A DNA stretch of 59,414 nt from Myxococcales bacterium (GTDB taxonomy: Bacteria; Myxococcota_A; Polyangia; Polyangiales; Polyangiaceae). Both the position numbers and the translations under genes were made by a program. Positions 26,009 to 34,127 of this stretch are shown here, in pieces. The notes beneath the pieces are model-generated. The model saw only the letters and a list, made by a program, of their open reading frames with translations, did no database searches and was not told the DNA's origin. The stretch covers positions 1,061 through 60,474 of the forward strand of contig JAGQJA010000102.1 in assembly GCA_020430845.1 (NCBI GenBank), read 5' to 3'. The stretch's first letter is position 1; each line of letters opens with the position of its first letter.

Positions 26009-27304
26009 TCAGGGCGGCGGGACGTCGGCGAGCACCTTGCGCACGGCCGCGACGCCCTCGCTCAGCTCGGCCTCGGAGACGACGAGCGGCGGCGAGAAAC
26101 GGAGCACGCGCTCGCCCGCGGCGGTGAGGAGCACGCCGTTCTCGGCCAGCTTGGGGAGGAGATCGCGGACGACAAGGCCCTTCTTGAGCACGAGGCCGCG
26201 CAGGAGCCCCTCTCCGCGCTCGCCCTCGCACACGTTCGGCAGGGCCTCGGCGACGGCGCGCAGCTCGGCCGACAGGTGCTCGCCCTTCTTCTTGGCGGCG
26301 GCGACGAGGCCCTCTTCGTCGATGATGCGAAGCACCGCGCGCGCCGCGGCGCTCGCGAGCGGATTTCCGCCGAACGTCGTGCCGTGCGTGCCCGGAGGCA
26401 GCGCGCCGGCGAGCGCCTCGGTGCAGAGCATGGCCCCCACGGGGAAGCCTCCACCGAGCCCCTTGGCCACCGCGATGGCGTCGGGTCGCATGCCCGACTC
26501 GTGGAAGCCGAACCACCGGCCGAGCCGCCCCACGCCGGTCTGCACCTCGTCGAGGAGCAGGAGGGCCCCGGCCGCGTCGCACGCCTCACGCAGCGCGAGC
26601 AGAAAGCCCTTCGGCGCCGGGAGCACGCCGCCCTCGCCCTGCACGGGCTCGGCGATCACCGCCGCGACGTCGGGGCCGAGCTCGCGCTTGACCGCGTCGA
26701 TGTCGCCGTAGGCCACGTGGGTGACGCCCGCCACCTCGCCGAAGCCCTCGCGGTACTTGGGCGTGCCGGTGAGCGAAACCGCGCCCATCGTCCGACCGTG
26801 GAACGCGTTGTCGAACGCGATGAAGCGAGTGCGCCCCTTGTCGCCGCGCCCGTAGTGGTGGCGCCGCGCGAGCTTGAAGAGCGCCTCGTTCGCCTCTGCG
26901 CCCGAGTTGCAGAACATCGCCCGGTCGAGCTCGGCGCGCGCGCAGAGCTCGTCGGCGAGCCGGATGTTCTCTTCGTTGTAGAAGTAGTTGGACACGTGCA
27001 TGAGCTTCGCGGCCTGCTCCGTGATCGTGCGCACGAGCTCGGGGTGCCCGTGTCCGACCGAGCACACGGCGACGCCCGCGGCGAGGTCGAGCCAGCGCCG
27101 CCCGTCGACGTCGAAGAGCTCGCAGCCCTGTCCGCGCGCCAGCACCATCGGGGCGGGGCGGTAGTTCGGGTAGAGGCGGCGCGCTGCGGTGTCGAGCAGG
27201 TCCTTTTGGCTCATGTCGGGCGAGACTACCACGCGGCTGGGGCCGCGCGAGCGGGTGGCCGACGCGGTCGAGGTGGCGGTCGTGAGGGGGGCGGCGGTGC
27301 TCAT
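26009..27304 (-). CDS. argD: Acetylornithine aminotransferase family (class III, PLP)
   Basis: PLP-dependent class-III aminotransferase, closest by motif to ArgD, which converts N-acetylglutamate semialdehyde to N-acetylornithine in arginine synthesis. Visible features are FCNSGAEANEALFKLARR (phosphate-binding), AFHGRTMGAVSLTG, LLLDEVQTGVGRLG and the PLP-lysine segment AIAVAKGLGGGFPVGA. GTTFGGNPLASAA is also present. The 431-residue version begins at 27304; an ATG at 27214 (MSQKDLL) would remove a low-complexity Thr/Ser/Ala leader and fits the usual 400-residue length better. No other arginine genes are adjacent, so a related role (ornithine or succinylornithine aminotransferase) remains possible. 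Confidence 0.88.
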   Translation of the reverse strand: MSTAAPLTTATSTASATRSRGPSRVVVSPDMSQKDLLDTAARRLYPNYRPAPMVLARGQGCELFDVDGRRWLDLAAGVAVCSVGHGHPELVRTITEQAAKLMHVSNYFYNEENIRLADELCARAELDRAMFCNSGAEANEALFKLARRHHYGRGDKGRTRFIAFDNAFHGRTMGAVSLTGTPKYREGFGEVAGVTHVAYGDIDAVKRELGPDVAAVIAEPVQGEGGVLPAPKGFLLALREACDAAGALLLLDEVQTGVGRLGRWFGFHESGMRPDAIAVAKGLGGGFPVGAMLCTEALAGALPPGTHGTTFGGNPLASAAARAVLRIIDEEGLVAAAKKKGEHLSAELRAVAEALPNVCEGERGEGLLRGLVLKKGLVVRDLLPKLAENGVLLTAAGERVLRFSPPLVVSEAELSEGVAAVRKVLADVPPP

Positions 27305-27394
27305 GGGCGAGAGCGTCGGCCCGGAATGGTCCAGCGAAAAGATCCAGATCTCAGAAACGCCGGGTACCAGCTGGCGGGGCCGGCGCGCCGCTCC

Positions 27395-28204
27395 TCAGGC
27401 GCCCGAAGGGACCGGACCGCCGCGGGCGCGCACGAGGGCGTCGGCGATCTCCGCGAAGCCCGCGCCGCGCTCGCGCGAGGCCACCCAGCGCGGGGGCACC
27501 GACAGGCGGGCGACGGCCCCTCGCACGTTGGCGACGCCGAACGTGGAGCGGAACGCAGAGAAGCACGGCGCGTCGTTGGCGCTGTCCCCCACGTACGCCC
27601 ACCGATGGCGGGCGGCGGTCGCGTCCTCGTGCTGCGTCTCGCAGAGCATGCGCGTCACGCCCGTCGCCTTGTCGTCGACCTCGAACGTGGCGTGCACGTG
27701 GACCGAGCTGCGCGTGGTGCGCGCGCCGTGCCGTTGGATGAGCGCCATGAGCGCGCTCACCTGCGCCTCGGGCACGGTGACGTGCTCGCCGATGTCCCAC
27801 GTGACGTCGGTGAGCCGCCCGGCCACGTCGTCGGCGAGCCCCACCTCGGGCAGCTCGCGGCTCGCGGCGGCGACGATCTCCTTCAGCCGGGCCGAGCGCT
27901 CGCCCCGCTCGGTCGCGGAGGCGCGCTCGGTGACCACGACGCGCCCCGACTCGCGGACGATGGCGACCGCGCCGTTCTCGGCGATCGCCGCGTCGACGGG
28001 CCACGTGCGCGCCACGACGTCGGCCCAGGAGTACGGGCGCCCTGTCACCGCGACGAGCCGCAGGCCCGCGTCCCGCAGCTTCCAGAGCGCCCCGTAGGCG
28101 GCGAGCGTGAGCTGCCCGTGATCCAGCACGGTGTCGTCGAGATCGAACAGGACGCCCACGAGCGCGCGCGCCTCCGCGGCGTCGAGCGACGCGACCGACC
28201 TCAA
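27395..28204 (-). CDS. HAD-family phosphatase (Cof/sucrose-phosphatase-like)
   Basis: Haloacid dehalogenase superfamily hydrolase of about 269 residues. Motif I is VLFDLDDTVLDHG, motif II is in LVAVTGRPYSW, and motif IV is YVGDSANDAPCF. The spacing between motifs I and IV fits the type-II-capped Cof/MPGP/sucrose-phosphatase group, which act on sugar phosphates. The proposed start is a TTG at 28204 that overlaps the stop of the RlmI-like gene (TTGA). A longer frame upstream is only the shadow of that gene. The substrate is unknown. Confidence 0.88.
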   Translation of the reverse strand: MRSVASLDAAEARALVGVLFDLDDTVLDHGQLTLAAYGALWKLRDAGLRLVAVTGRPYSWADVVARTWPVDAAIAENGAVAIVRESGRVVVTERASATERGERSARLKEIVAAASRELPEVGLADDVAGRLTDVTWDIGEHVTVPEAQVSALMALIQRHGARTTRSSVHVHATFEVDDKATGVTRMLCETQHEDATAARHRWAYVGDSANDAPCFSAFRSTFGVANVRGAVARLSVPPRWVASRERGAGFAEIADALVRARGGPVPSGA

Positions 28205-29475
28205 CGCGGCACCACCCAGGCCACGAGCGCCTTGAGGTAGAGGCCCTCGCCGAACGCGGCGCCCACCGGGTGGTCGGGCCCTTGGAACCATCGCTCGAAC
28301 ACACGCGCCTGCACGTTCGCGCGGAGGGCGCCCGTCGCGAGCGCGCGGGTCAGCGCGGTGAGATCGACCGCGGCCGAGCACGAACAGAAGACGACGATGC
28401 CGCCCGGGCGCGTGGCGCGGCAGCCCAGCTCGGCGAGCTTGGTGTACTCGACCAGCGCGGCGTCGCGTGAGCTGCGCTTGGGCGCGAGGCGCGGCGGGTC
28501 GACGATGGTGAGATCGAACGAGCCCTTGGCCGCGCGCATCACGTCGCGCGCGTCGCCGCGTTGGAACGACACACGATCGGACAAGCCGGCGCGCAGCGCG
28601 TGCTCGGCGCCGATCTCGATCGCGGTGGCGCTCTCGTCGACGCTGACGACCTCGGTCGCGCCGCCGCGCGCACACGCCAGGCCGAACGCACCGATGTATG
28701 CATATGCATCGAGCACGCGGCGTCCCTTGGCGAGCTGCGCCACGCGCGCGCGGAGCTCGCGCTGGTCGAAGTAGAAGCCCGTCTTCTGGCCCAGCTCGAG
28801 CGGCACCTCCCACGCCAGCCCGTGCTCGCGGAACGAGAGGACGTTCGTCTTCTCGTCACCACGCACGACGCCCTCGTCGGGCGTGAACGCCTCGATCTTG
28901 GCGACGCGCGCGGGCGTGCGGTCGACGATGGCGCGCGGTGAGAACACCGCCTCGAGCGCGTCGAGGATCATGCGCTCGCGGAGCTTCATGCCCGCGGTCA
29001 AGAACTGCACGCAGAGCACGTCGCCGAAGCGGTCGACGACGAGCCCCGGCACGCCGTCGCCCTCGGCGTGCACGAGGCGGTAGCCGGTCGTGGGTGCACC
29101 GGACGACGCCGCGAGGGCGAGGTCGGGCCGCGCGCCGTGGCCCATCGTGCGACCTCGAATCGCGCTGGGCTCCTCGGACGTCTCACCGAGCCCGAGCTCT
29201 GCGCGCAGGCGCGCGGCGTCCTCGAAGCGTGAACGGAAGAGCTCACCGTCGATCGGCGCCTTCTCGTCGCGGACCAAGATGCGGACGACGATCGCAGAGC
29301 CCGGCGTGTAGAACCCCCGACCGAGGAAGTTGCCGCGCGGATCGCGCACCTCGACCTCGTCGCCACGCGTCGCGCCGCCCTCGATGCGATCGACGGCCTG
29401 CGCATAGACCCAGGGGTGCCCCGCCCAGACGGGCTGCACATGGCCGGGCTTGAGGCGGACGGTGGGGACCGACAC
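28201..29475 (-). CDS. RlmI-type class I SAM-dependent RNA methyltransferase
   Basis: A 424-residue methyltransferase resembling E. coli RlmI, which makes m5C in 23S rRNA. It has an N-terminal PUA-type RNA-binding domain (VRLKPGHVQPVWAGHPWVYAQAV) and an EEHAD-like middle region. The Rossmann SAM motif is RRVLDAYAYIGAFGLACA. The catalytic loop is IVDPPRLAPKR with CSCS further on. The GTG start at 29475 matches the family N-terminus; a GTG at 29526 is also open. Codons for DAYAYI contain an AT-rich palindrome at 28698-28709. The exact methylated base is inferred from family similarity only. Confidence 0.9.
   Translation of the reverse strand: MSVPTVRLKPGHVQPVWAGHPWVYAQAVDRIEGGATRGDEVEVRDPRGNFLGRGFYTPGSAIVVRILVRDEKAPIDGELFRSRFEDAARLRAELGLGETSEEPSAIRGRTMGHGARPDLALAASSGAPTTGYRLVHAEGDGVPGLVVDRFGDVLCVQFLTAGMKLRERMILDALEAVFSPRAIVDRTPARVAKIEAFTPDEGVVRGDEKTNVLSFREHGLAWEVPLELGQKTGFYFDQRELRARVAQLAKGRRVLDAYAYIGAFGLACARGGATEVVSVDESATAIEIGAEHALRAGLSDRVSFQRGDARDVMRAAKGSFDLTIVDPPRLAPKRSSRDAALVEYTKLAELGCRATRPGGIVVFCSCSAAVDLTALTRALATGALRANVQARVFERWFQGPDHPVGAAFGEGLYLKALVAWVVPR
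28698..28709. other. 12-bp perfect AT-rich palindrome inside RlmI-like gene
   Basis: ATGCATATGCAT is its own reverse complement. On the coding strand the 14-mer GATGCATATGCATA is identical to the one in the alcohol dehydrogenase-like gene at 40738-40751. It uses GCA and TAT codons that are rare in this window. Confidence 0.95.
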
Positions 29476-29686
29476 GACGAACTCGCATACCACGCCACAC
29501 ACCGGCGGCCCCGATCGATCGCGCACCCACGCGAGGCAAGGTTGGACACTCGTGGCGCCCCCGACGTGAACTGTCGGCTACACCCGGGACGGGGGCCTAT
29601 GGAATTCCCGGAAGGGAGGGTTATTCTGGATGGCACCCCCATTGCTTCGAAGACACAGTGATGTGCGCTTTGGAGGCCCGAACCCC

Positions 29687-30532
29687 ATGTCGATGACGTC
29701 CCGACGGCCCGCCCTGCGGCTCCTCTTCCCCCTCGCGATCGCCGCCATGGTCGCCGCTCCCGCGGTGGCCCGGGCCGACGACGCCAAGGACTGTCCGCCG
29801 GGCAGCTGGTTCTGCGGTGAGACCAAGCCGCCCGAGAAGGGCGGCGATCCGCCCGAGCTGCCGCCGGCCCAGCCCGAGAAGGCCGCCCCGGCCACGCAGC
29901 CCGCGCCGCCTCCGCCGCCCGTCGTCGTCTACCAGCCGCCCCCGCCCGCGGTCATCGTGCAGCCGCGCGAGGCGCCGCCCGCGTACTACTACGTGCCGCG
30001 CACCCCCCGCCCCAAGAAGGAGTGGGGTCTCAACCTGCACCTCGGCGGCGCGATGATGGGCAAGGGTCGCGACGGCGACGCCGGCATGGCGCTGCTCGGG
30101 CTCGGCCTCCGCTACCGCCCGCTGCCCGCCGCGGCCATCGAGGCCAACCTCGATTTCGCCGGCGGCCGTGACTACAACGGCTACCGGCGCAGCGAGACGG
30201 CCATCACGTTCAACGGCCTCATCTACCTCAACCCCAAGAGCAAGACGCAGGTGTACCTGCTCGGTGGCTTCGGCTGGTCCGGCGCCAAGGCCGTCGACGA
30301 TCGCGGCGACGACCAGACGTACCGCTACGGCTACTTCGGCGCGCAGGCCGGCGCGGGCCTCGAGTTCCGCCTGTCGAAGGTCGTCGCGCTGAACATCGAC
30401 ATGCGCGGCTTCGTCCGCGGGCGCGTCGACGACAGCCGCCGCACCAACCCCGAGTTCACCGACGGCACCGGTCGCTCGTCCAACACGTCGGGCGGCGGTC
30501 TGCTCCAGGGCGGCATCACGTTCTACTGGTGA
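29687..30532 (+). CDS. Outer-membrane beta-barrel protein with Pro-rich N-terminal linker
   Basis: A 281-residue secreted protein. The ATG at 29687 follows GGAGG by about 10 bp and opens a clear signal peptide ending VARADD. A Cys pair (CPPGSWFC) and a Pro-rich stretch (about 45-95) follow. The last 180 residues alternate like barrel strands (GLNLHLGGAMMGKG, LLGLGLRYRPL, VYLLGGFGWSGA). The final residue is Trp after an aromatic (FYW), typical of outer-membrane proteins. The specific function is not known. The lnt-like gene starts 16 bp downstream and is probably co-transcribed. Confidence 0.85.
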   Translation: MSMTSRRPALRLLFPLAIAAMVAAPAVARADDAKDCPPGSWFCGETKPPEKGGDPPELPPAQPEKAAPATQPAPPPPPVVVYQPPPPAVIVQPREAPPAYYYVPRTPRPKKEWGLNLHLGGAMMGKGRDGDAGMALLGLGLRYRPLPAAAIEANLDFAGGRDYNGYRRSETAITFNGLIYLNPKSKTQVYLLGGFGWSGAKAVDDRGDDQTYRYGYFGAQAGAGLEFRLSKVVALNIDMRGFVRGRVDDSRRTNPEFTDGTGRSSNTSGGGLLQGGITFYW

Positions 30533-30548
30533 GGATGATCCCTCCGCC

Positions 30549-32114
30549 GTGACGCGAGCGGCGCCGCGGGACCGAGCCGGTACCGCTCGAGCTGCGCTGG
30601 GCGCGCTCGTGAGCGGGATCGTGTTCGCGCTCACCGCCCCGCCGACCGACGCGCCGCTCGGGCTGCTCGCGGGCCTCGTGGGCTTCGCGCTGTGCATGCC
30701 GCCGGCCGAGGGCGAGCCACGCGCGCGACGCGCCGTGCTGGTGGGGCTCATGTTCGGGCTCGGCGCCAACCTAGTCGCGCTCCGGTTCGTGCCCGAGGTC
30801 ATCACGCGCTTCACCCCGCTCGGCCAGGCGCCCGCGACGCTCGCGCTGGTGCTCCTGTCGCTCGCGCAGGCGATCCCGTGGCTGCTCGGCGCGCTCTCGG
30901 CGCACGTGCTGGCGCGCAGGGGCGTCGCGCGTTGGCTCGCGTTCGCGTGCGGCGTCTACGTGGCCACGTTCGTCCCGGCCATCTTCCCCTGGACACCGGC
31001 GGGCGGCCTCGCGACGTGGCCGTGGATGATCCAGCTCGCCGACGTCGTCGGTGAGCGCGGCGTGAGCCTGCTGATCGCAGCCGCGACGGGGCTCTTCGCC
31101 GACGCGGTGACCACGCTCCGCCGCGGCGGGACGGCCCCGCGCGCGTCCGTCGTCCCCATGGCGATCGGCGTCGCGCTGCTCGTCGGCATGGCGCTCCACG
31201 GCGCCGCCCGCAGCGCCTCGGTCGAGCGCGCGCGCCGAGAGGCTCCCCACGCGCGCGTCGCCGTGGTGCAGCCGCTCTTCGAGGCGTTCGACCGGTGGGA
31301 GGCCGAGCGCTCGGCGATGATGATGGAGCGCCTCACCTCGCTCACGCTCGCGGCAGAGAAGCGCGGCGCCGAGCTCGTGGTGTGGCCCGAGTCGGCCTAT
31401 CCCTACCCCATCCCGCACGCGCTGCGGCGCTCGCCGGTCGGACCGCGCGCCGTCCTCGGCTACGGCGTGCGCGGCCCCGTCCTCACCGGCGCGTACACCA
31501 CGGGCGCGGGCGGGGCTTCGTACAACGCCGCCATCCTCGCCCGCTCCGACGGCTCGATCGCGCGGCCCTACGCCAAGCGCCACCTCTTGTGGTTCGGCGA
31601 GACGGTCCCGCTCTCGGACACGTTCCCGTGGCTGAGGCGCGTCTTCGCGCGGGGCACGGGCATCTTGCCCGGTGATCACCAGGTGCTCTTCGAGGCGGGG
31701 GCCGTCCGCGCGGCGGTGCTCAACTGCTACGAGGACACGCTGCCCGTGGCCGGACGCGAGGCGATGGAGGTCGAGCCCAACCTGCTCGTCAACGTCACCA
31801 ACGACGCGTGGTTCGCCGGCAGCGCCGAGGGCGAGCTCCACCTGCGGCTCGCGGTCCTGCGCGCCGTCGAGGCGCGGCGCGACATGGTGCGCGCGGTCAA
31901 CGCAGGCCCCACGAGCTGGGTCGACGCGGCGGGGGTGGTCCGGCTGCGGTACGTGGGCCCGGTGCCGGCGGCGCCGCTCACGAGCCCTGCGCTGCTCGAG
32001 GGCAAGACGTTCTACAGCCGGCACGGTGACGGCCCCTTCGCCGCGCTCGTGGCGCTCGCGGCGGTGACCGGCGCCCTCCGCGCGCGCCGGCGACGCGAGG
32101 CCGCGGCGGGCTGA
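30549..32114 (+). CDS. lnt: Apolipoprotein N-acyltransferase
   Basis: Inner-membrane enzyme that adds the third acyl chain to lipoproteins so that the Lol system can export them. The 521-residue protein starts with GTG and has about six N-terminal membrane helices plus a C-terminal one. The nitrilase-type periplasmic domain shows all three catalytic residues: Glu near 281 (VVWPESAYPYP), Lys near 342 (YAKRHLLWFGE) and Cys near 393 (VLNCYEDT). Many lipoproteins in this window would be its substrates, and a LolA-like carrier is encoded 4 kb away. Confidence 0.95.
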   Translation: MTRAAPRDRAGTARAALGALVSGIVFALTAPPTDAPLGLLAGLVGFALCMPPAEGEPRARRAVLVGLMFGLGANLVALRFVPEVITRFTPLGQAPATLALVLLSLAQAIPWLLGALSAHVLARRGVARWLAFACGVYVATFVPAIFPWTPAGGLATWPWMIQLADVVGERGVSLLIAAATGLFADAVTTLRRGGTAPRASVVPMAIGVALLVGMALHGAARSASVERARREAPHARVAVVQPLFEAFDRWEAERSAMMMERLTSLTLAAEKRGAELVVWPESAYPYPIPHALRRSPVGPRAVLGYGVRGPVLTGAYTTGAGGASYNAAILARSDGSIARPYAKRHLLWFGETVPLSDTFPWLRRVFARGTGILPGDHQVLFEAGAVRAAVLNCYEDTLPVAGREAMEVEPNLLVNVTNDAWFAGSAEGELHLRLAVLRAVEARRDMVRAVNAGPTSWVDAAGVVRLRYVGPVPAAPLTSPALLEGKTFYSRHGDGPFAALVALAAVTGALRARRRREAAAG

Positions 32115-32116
32115 CA

Positions 32117-32156
32117 AAAAAGAAAACGGGCGCCCCCGCAAAGGAGCGCCCGCGTT
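32117..32156 (-). terminator. Rho-independent terminator of the HU gene
   Basis: Read on the minus strand, a GC-rich stem (AACGCGGGCGC pairing with GCGCCCGTT, with a 2-base bulge) is followed by TTTTCTTTTTT. It lies just past the HU stop codon. On the plus strand it begins just after the lnt stop, so it could also terminate lnt weakly. Confidence 0.85.
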
Positions 32157-32185
32157 CTCGTTGGCGGCGCGTCACGCCGCCGGCG

Positions 32186-32500
32186 TCACTGGACCAGGTC
32201 CTTGAGCGCCTTCAGCGCCGTCGCGCGGACCTTCTTGGAGGCCGGCTTGGCGGGGAAGTGCTGCATCTGGCCCGTGAACGGGTTGCGACGCTCACCGGCG
32301 GGGACCGCCTTCTTCTTCACGGTCTTCAGCTTGAGAAGGCCGGGGATCACGAACTCGCCCGGGCCACGCGGGCCGAGCTGCTTCTTGATCAGATCCGTGA
32401 GGCCATCAAACACCTTGACGACGCTCTTCTTGTCCAACTCGCTCATGTCGGCGATCTCGCTGATCACCTGAGCTTTAGTCATGCGCTTCGCAGCAGCCAT
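32186..32500 (-). CDS. HU-family DNA-binding protein
   Basis: Small nucleoid protein (104 residues) that bends and compacts DNA. The HU fold is visible as an N-terminal helical pair (TKAQVISEIADMSELDKKSVV) and the beta-arm region GEFVIPGLLKLKTVKKKAVP. GERRNPFTGQ matches the HU arm tip, followed by a short Lys-rich C-terminal tail. The start at 32500 is fixed by a strong AGGAGGAA 6 bp upstream. It is about 10 residues longer than E. coli HU. It is a single gene with its own promoter region and terminator. Confidence 0.95.
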   Translation of the reverse strand: MAAAKRMTKAQVISEIADMSELDKKSVVKVFDGLTDLIKKQLGPRGPGEFVIPGLLKLKTVKKKAVPAGERRNPFTGQMQHFPAKPASKKVRATALKALKDLVQ

Positions 32501-32506
32501 TTGCAA

Positions 32507-32514
32507 TTCCTCCT
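32507..32514 (-). promoter_or_regulatory. Strong ribosome-binding site of HU gene
   Basis: AGGAGGAA on the minus strand, 6 bp before the ATG at 32500. This is among the best Shine-Dalgarno matches in the window and settles the HU start. Confidence 0.9.
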
Positions 32515-32654
32515 GTCGAACTCCACGACGATGATCGTCTTTGTCGCGCCAATCACTCGACCCATCCGAGGTTCCCCCGAGAGGGGCGAAGAAGCCCGAG
32601 CACCCCTGCCGCTGCCCCGAGCAAAGCGCTCGAAAACCGCGGCACGCCGACATG

Positions 32655-32682
32655 GCTAGCATCGTGATCTTCGTCCCTGCAA
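32655..32682 (-). promoter_or_regulatory. Possible sigma-70-type promoter of HU gene
   Basis: On the minus strand TTGCAG (32677-32682) and GCTAGC (32655-32660) are separated by 16 bp, with an A-rich stretch upstream (around 32697). The -10 match is weak, so this is tentative. Confidence 0.3.
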
Positions 32683-32733
32683 GGGGAATTCACCTATTTT
32701 TTCGTTTTCGAACGCACATGGAACGACATCCCC

Positions 32734-33312
32734 TCAGCGCGAGGGGCGTCGCGGCGAGGCCCCCGCCCGGGCCCGGGACGCGACTTTCTTTCGTCGCTGC
32801 GCGGGTCTGGGCGCGCTCGGGTTCTCGGTTAGGGGGGGTGCACCTGCCCGCTTTGACGCCCGGGCACGCGGCCGGGCCGGGGCCGCCGCCGCGCACAGCC
32901 GCGCGGTCTCGGCGCGCATCTTCCGGTCCTCCGCGGCCGTCTGGTGGTCCCACCCGAGCAGGTGGAGCAGCCCGTGCGCCAGGAGCATCGTCACCTCGTC
33001 GAGCAGCTCCACCCCCCGCCCTCGGGCCTGCCGCTCCGCCGTCTCGAGGCTCACGATGACGTCGCCCAAGAGCGCGCCTGCGAGCGCTCCGTGAGCGCCT
33101 TCGCGCATGGAAAACGCGAGCACGTCTGTGGGTCGGTCCTTGCCGCGATAAGTGCGGTTCAATTCATGTATTTGATTGTCGCGCGTTAGTACGATTGAAA
33201 GCTCCTCTTCTTTCAATTGAAGAAGCTTCATCATCGCGCGCACGCGGCGCGTCACCTCTCGGCGATCGACGCCGCGGCACGGCCCACCTTCGACGGTCAA
33301 CGAGACGCTCAC
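32734..33312 (-). CDS. ybeY: Endoribonuclease YbeY with basic C-terminal extension
   Basis: Zinc-dependent endoribonuclease for 16S rRNA 3'-end maturation and ribosome quality control. The UPF0054 signature HGLLHLLGWDHQ supplies the three zinc-binding histidines. IHELNRTYRGKDRPTDVLAF and LLGDVIVSLETA are also conserved. The GTG at 33312 gives 192 residues; a TTG at 33354 is possible. After the YbeY domain (about 155 residues) there is an extra tail of roughly 50 residues, rich in Arg, Ala and Pro, perhaps for RNA binding. Codons at 33150-33235 are unusually AT-rich. The gene diverges from the GT2 gene only about 50 bp away. Confidence 0.93.
   Translation of the reverse strand: MSVSLTVEGGPCRGVDRREVTRRVRAMMKLLQLKEEELSIVLTRDNQIHELNRTYRGKDRPTDVLAFSMREGAHGALAGALLGDVIVSLETAERQARGRGVELLDEVTMLLAHGLLHLLGWDHQTAAEDRKMRAETARLCAAAAPARPRARASKRAGAPPLTENPSAPRPAQRRKKVASRARAGASPRRPSR
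33200..33230. other. AT-rich imperfect palindrome inside ybeY
   Basis: The plus strand reads CTTCTTTCAATTGAAGAAGC here, with the perfect core TTCAATTGAA. It lies in the middle of an approximately 85-bp AT-rich island (33150-33235) of codons not otherwise favoured in this window. Confidence 0.8.
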
Positions 33313-33365
33313 GACTCCGCGGTACCCTTTGCGCCCGAGACCGTCAACGTGCAACGATCCGCGCC

Positions 33366-34127
33366 GTGCCAGCGGACGGAGAGCACGGAGTCGCGACGGA
33401 CGAGCTCACGCGCGCGGTCGCGTGGACGGCGAGCGCGTGCGTCCTCGTCCCCGCGTTCGACGCAGGGCGCAGCGTCGGCGCCGTGATCGACGCCGTGCGG
33501 GCCCAGCTCCCGGAGCTCGGAGAACGCTTGCTGGTGATCGACGACGGCTCGCGCGACGACACCGCGGCCCGCGCGCGAGAGTCGGGGTGCGAGGTGCTCG
33601 CGCACGGACAAAACCGCGGAAAAGGCGCTGCGCTCAAGACCGGCCTCGCGACCGCGCACGCGCGCGGGTGGACGGTGGCGCTCACGATCGACGCCGACGG
33701 GCAACACCCGGCGGACGAGGCCCGCCGCGTTCTGTACGCCGCATCCGATCCCGCGGCGCTCGTGCTCGGCGTGCGCGACCTGTCACGCGACGGGGCGCCC
33801 TCGAAGAACCAGGCGTCGAACGCGATCTCCAACTACTTCCTCTCGCGATTCGCGGGGCGCCCGCTGCGCGACACGCAGTGCGGCCTCCGGCGCTATCCCG
33901 TTGCGGCCACGCTCGCGCTCGACGCGCGCGGAGATCGCTACGACTTCGAGGCCGAGGCGCTGCTGCTCGCGAGCCGCGCCGGCGTGCCGATCGTGGAGAT
34001 CGACGTCCGGGTCTTCTATCCGCCCGAGCACGAGCGGCAGACGCACTTTCACGTCGTGCGCGACCCCGCGCGCATCATCCGGAGCGTCGTCCGCGCGGCC
34101 ACGCGCGGCGCGCGGACGAGGCGTTGA
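33366..34127 (+). CDS. Family 2 glycosyltransferase (polyprenyl/dolichyl-phosphate type)
   Basis: A 253-residue GT-A glycosyltransferase resembling dolichyl-phosphate mannose/glucose synthases. The nucleotide-sugar motifs are VLVPAFDAGRSVGAVIDAV, LLVIDDGSRDDT, NRGKGAALKTGL and TIDADGQHPAD (DxD-type). RDTQCGLRRYP is conserved in this subgroup. There is no membrane helix. The GTG at 33366 is the likely start. Its stop overlaps a TTG start of the next gene (TTGA). With the C45-like and LolA-like genes it forms a coupled operon that probably makes or moves an envelope lipid or glycan. Confidence 0.88.
   Translation: MPADGEHGVATDELTRAVAWTASACVLVPAFDAGRSVGAVIDAVRAQLPELGERLLVIDDGSRDDTAARARESGCEVLAHGQNRGKGAALKTGLATAHARGWTVALTIDADGQHPADEARRVLYAASDPAALVLGVRDLSRDGAPSKNQASNAISNYFLSRFAGRPLRDTQCGLRRYPVAATLALDARGDRYDFEAEALLLASRAGVPIVEIDVRVFYPPEHERQTHFHVVRDPARIIRSVVRAATRGARTRR

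Noticed and set aside
23673-26711. About 1000-codon plus-strand frame opposite the ATPase-like and argD genes
   Set aside because: It spans two real genes and their gap on the other strand, and has no recognisable protein features.
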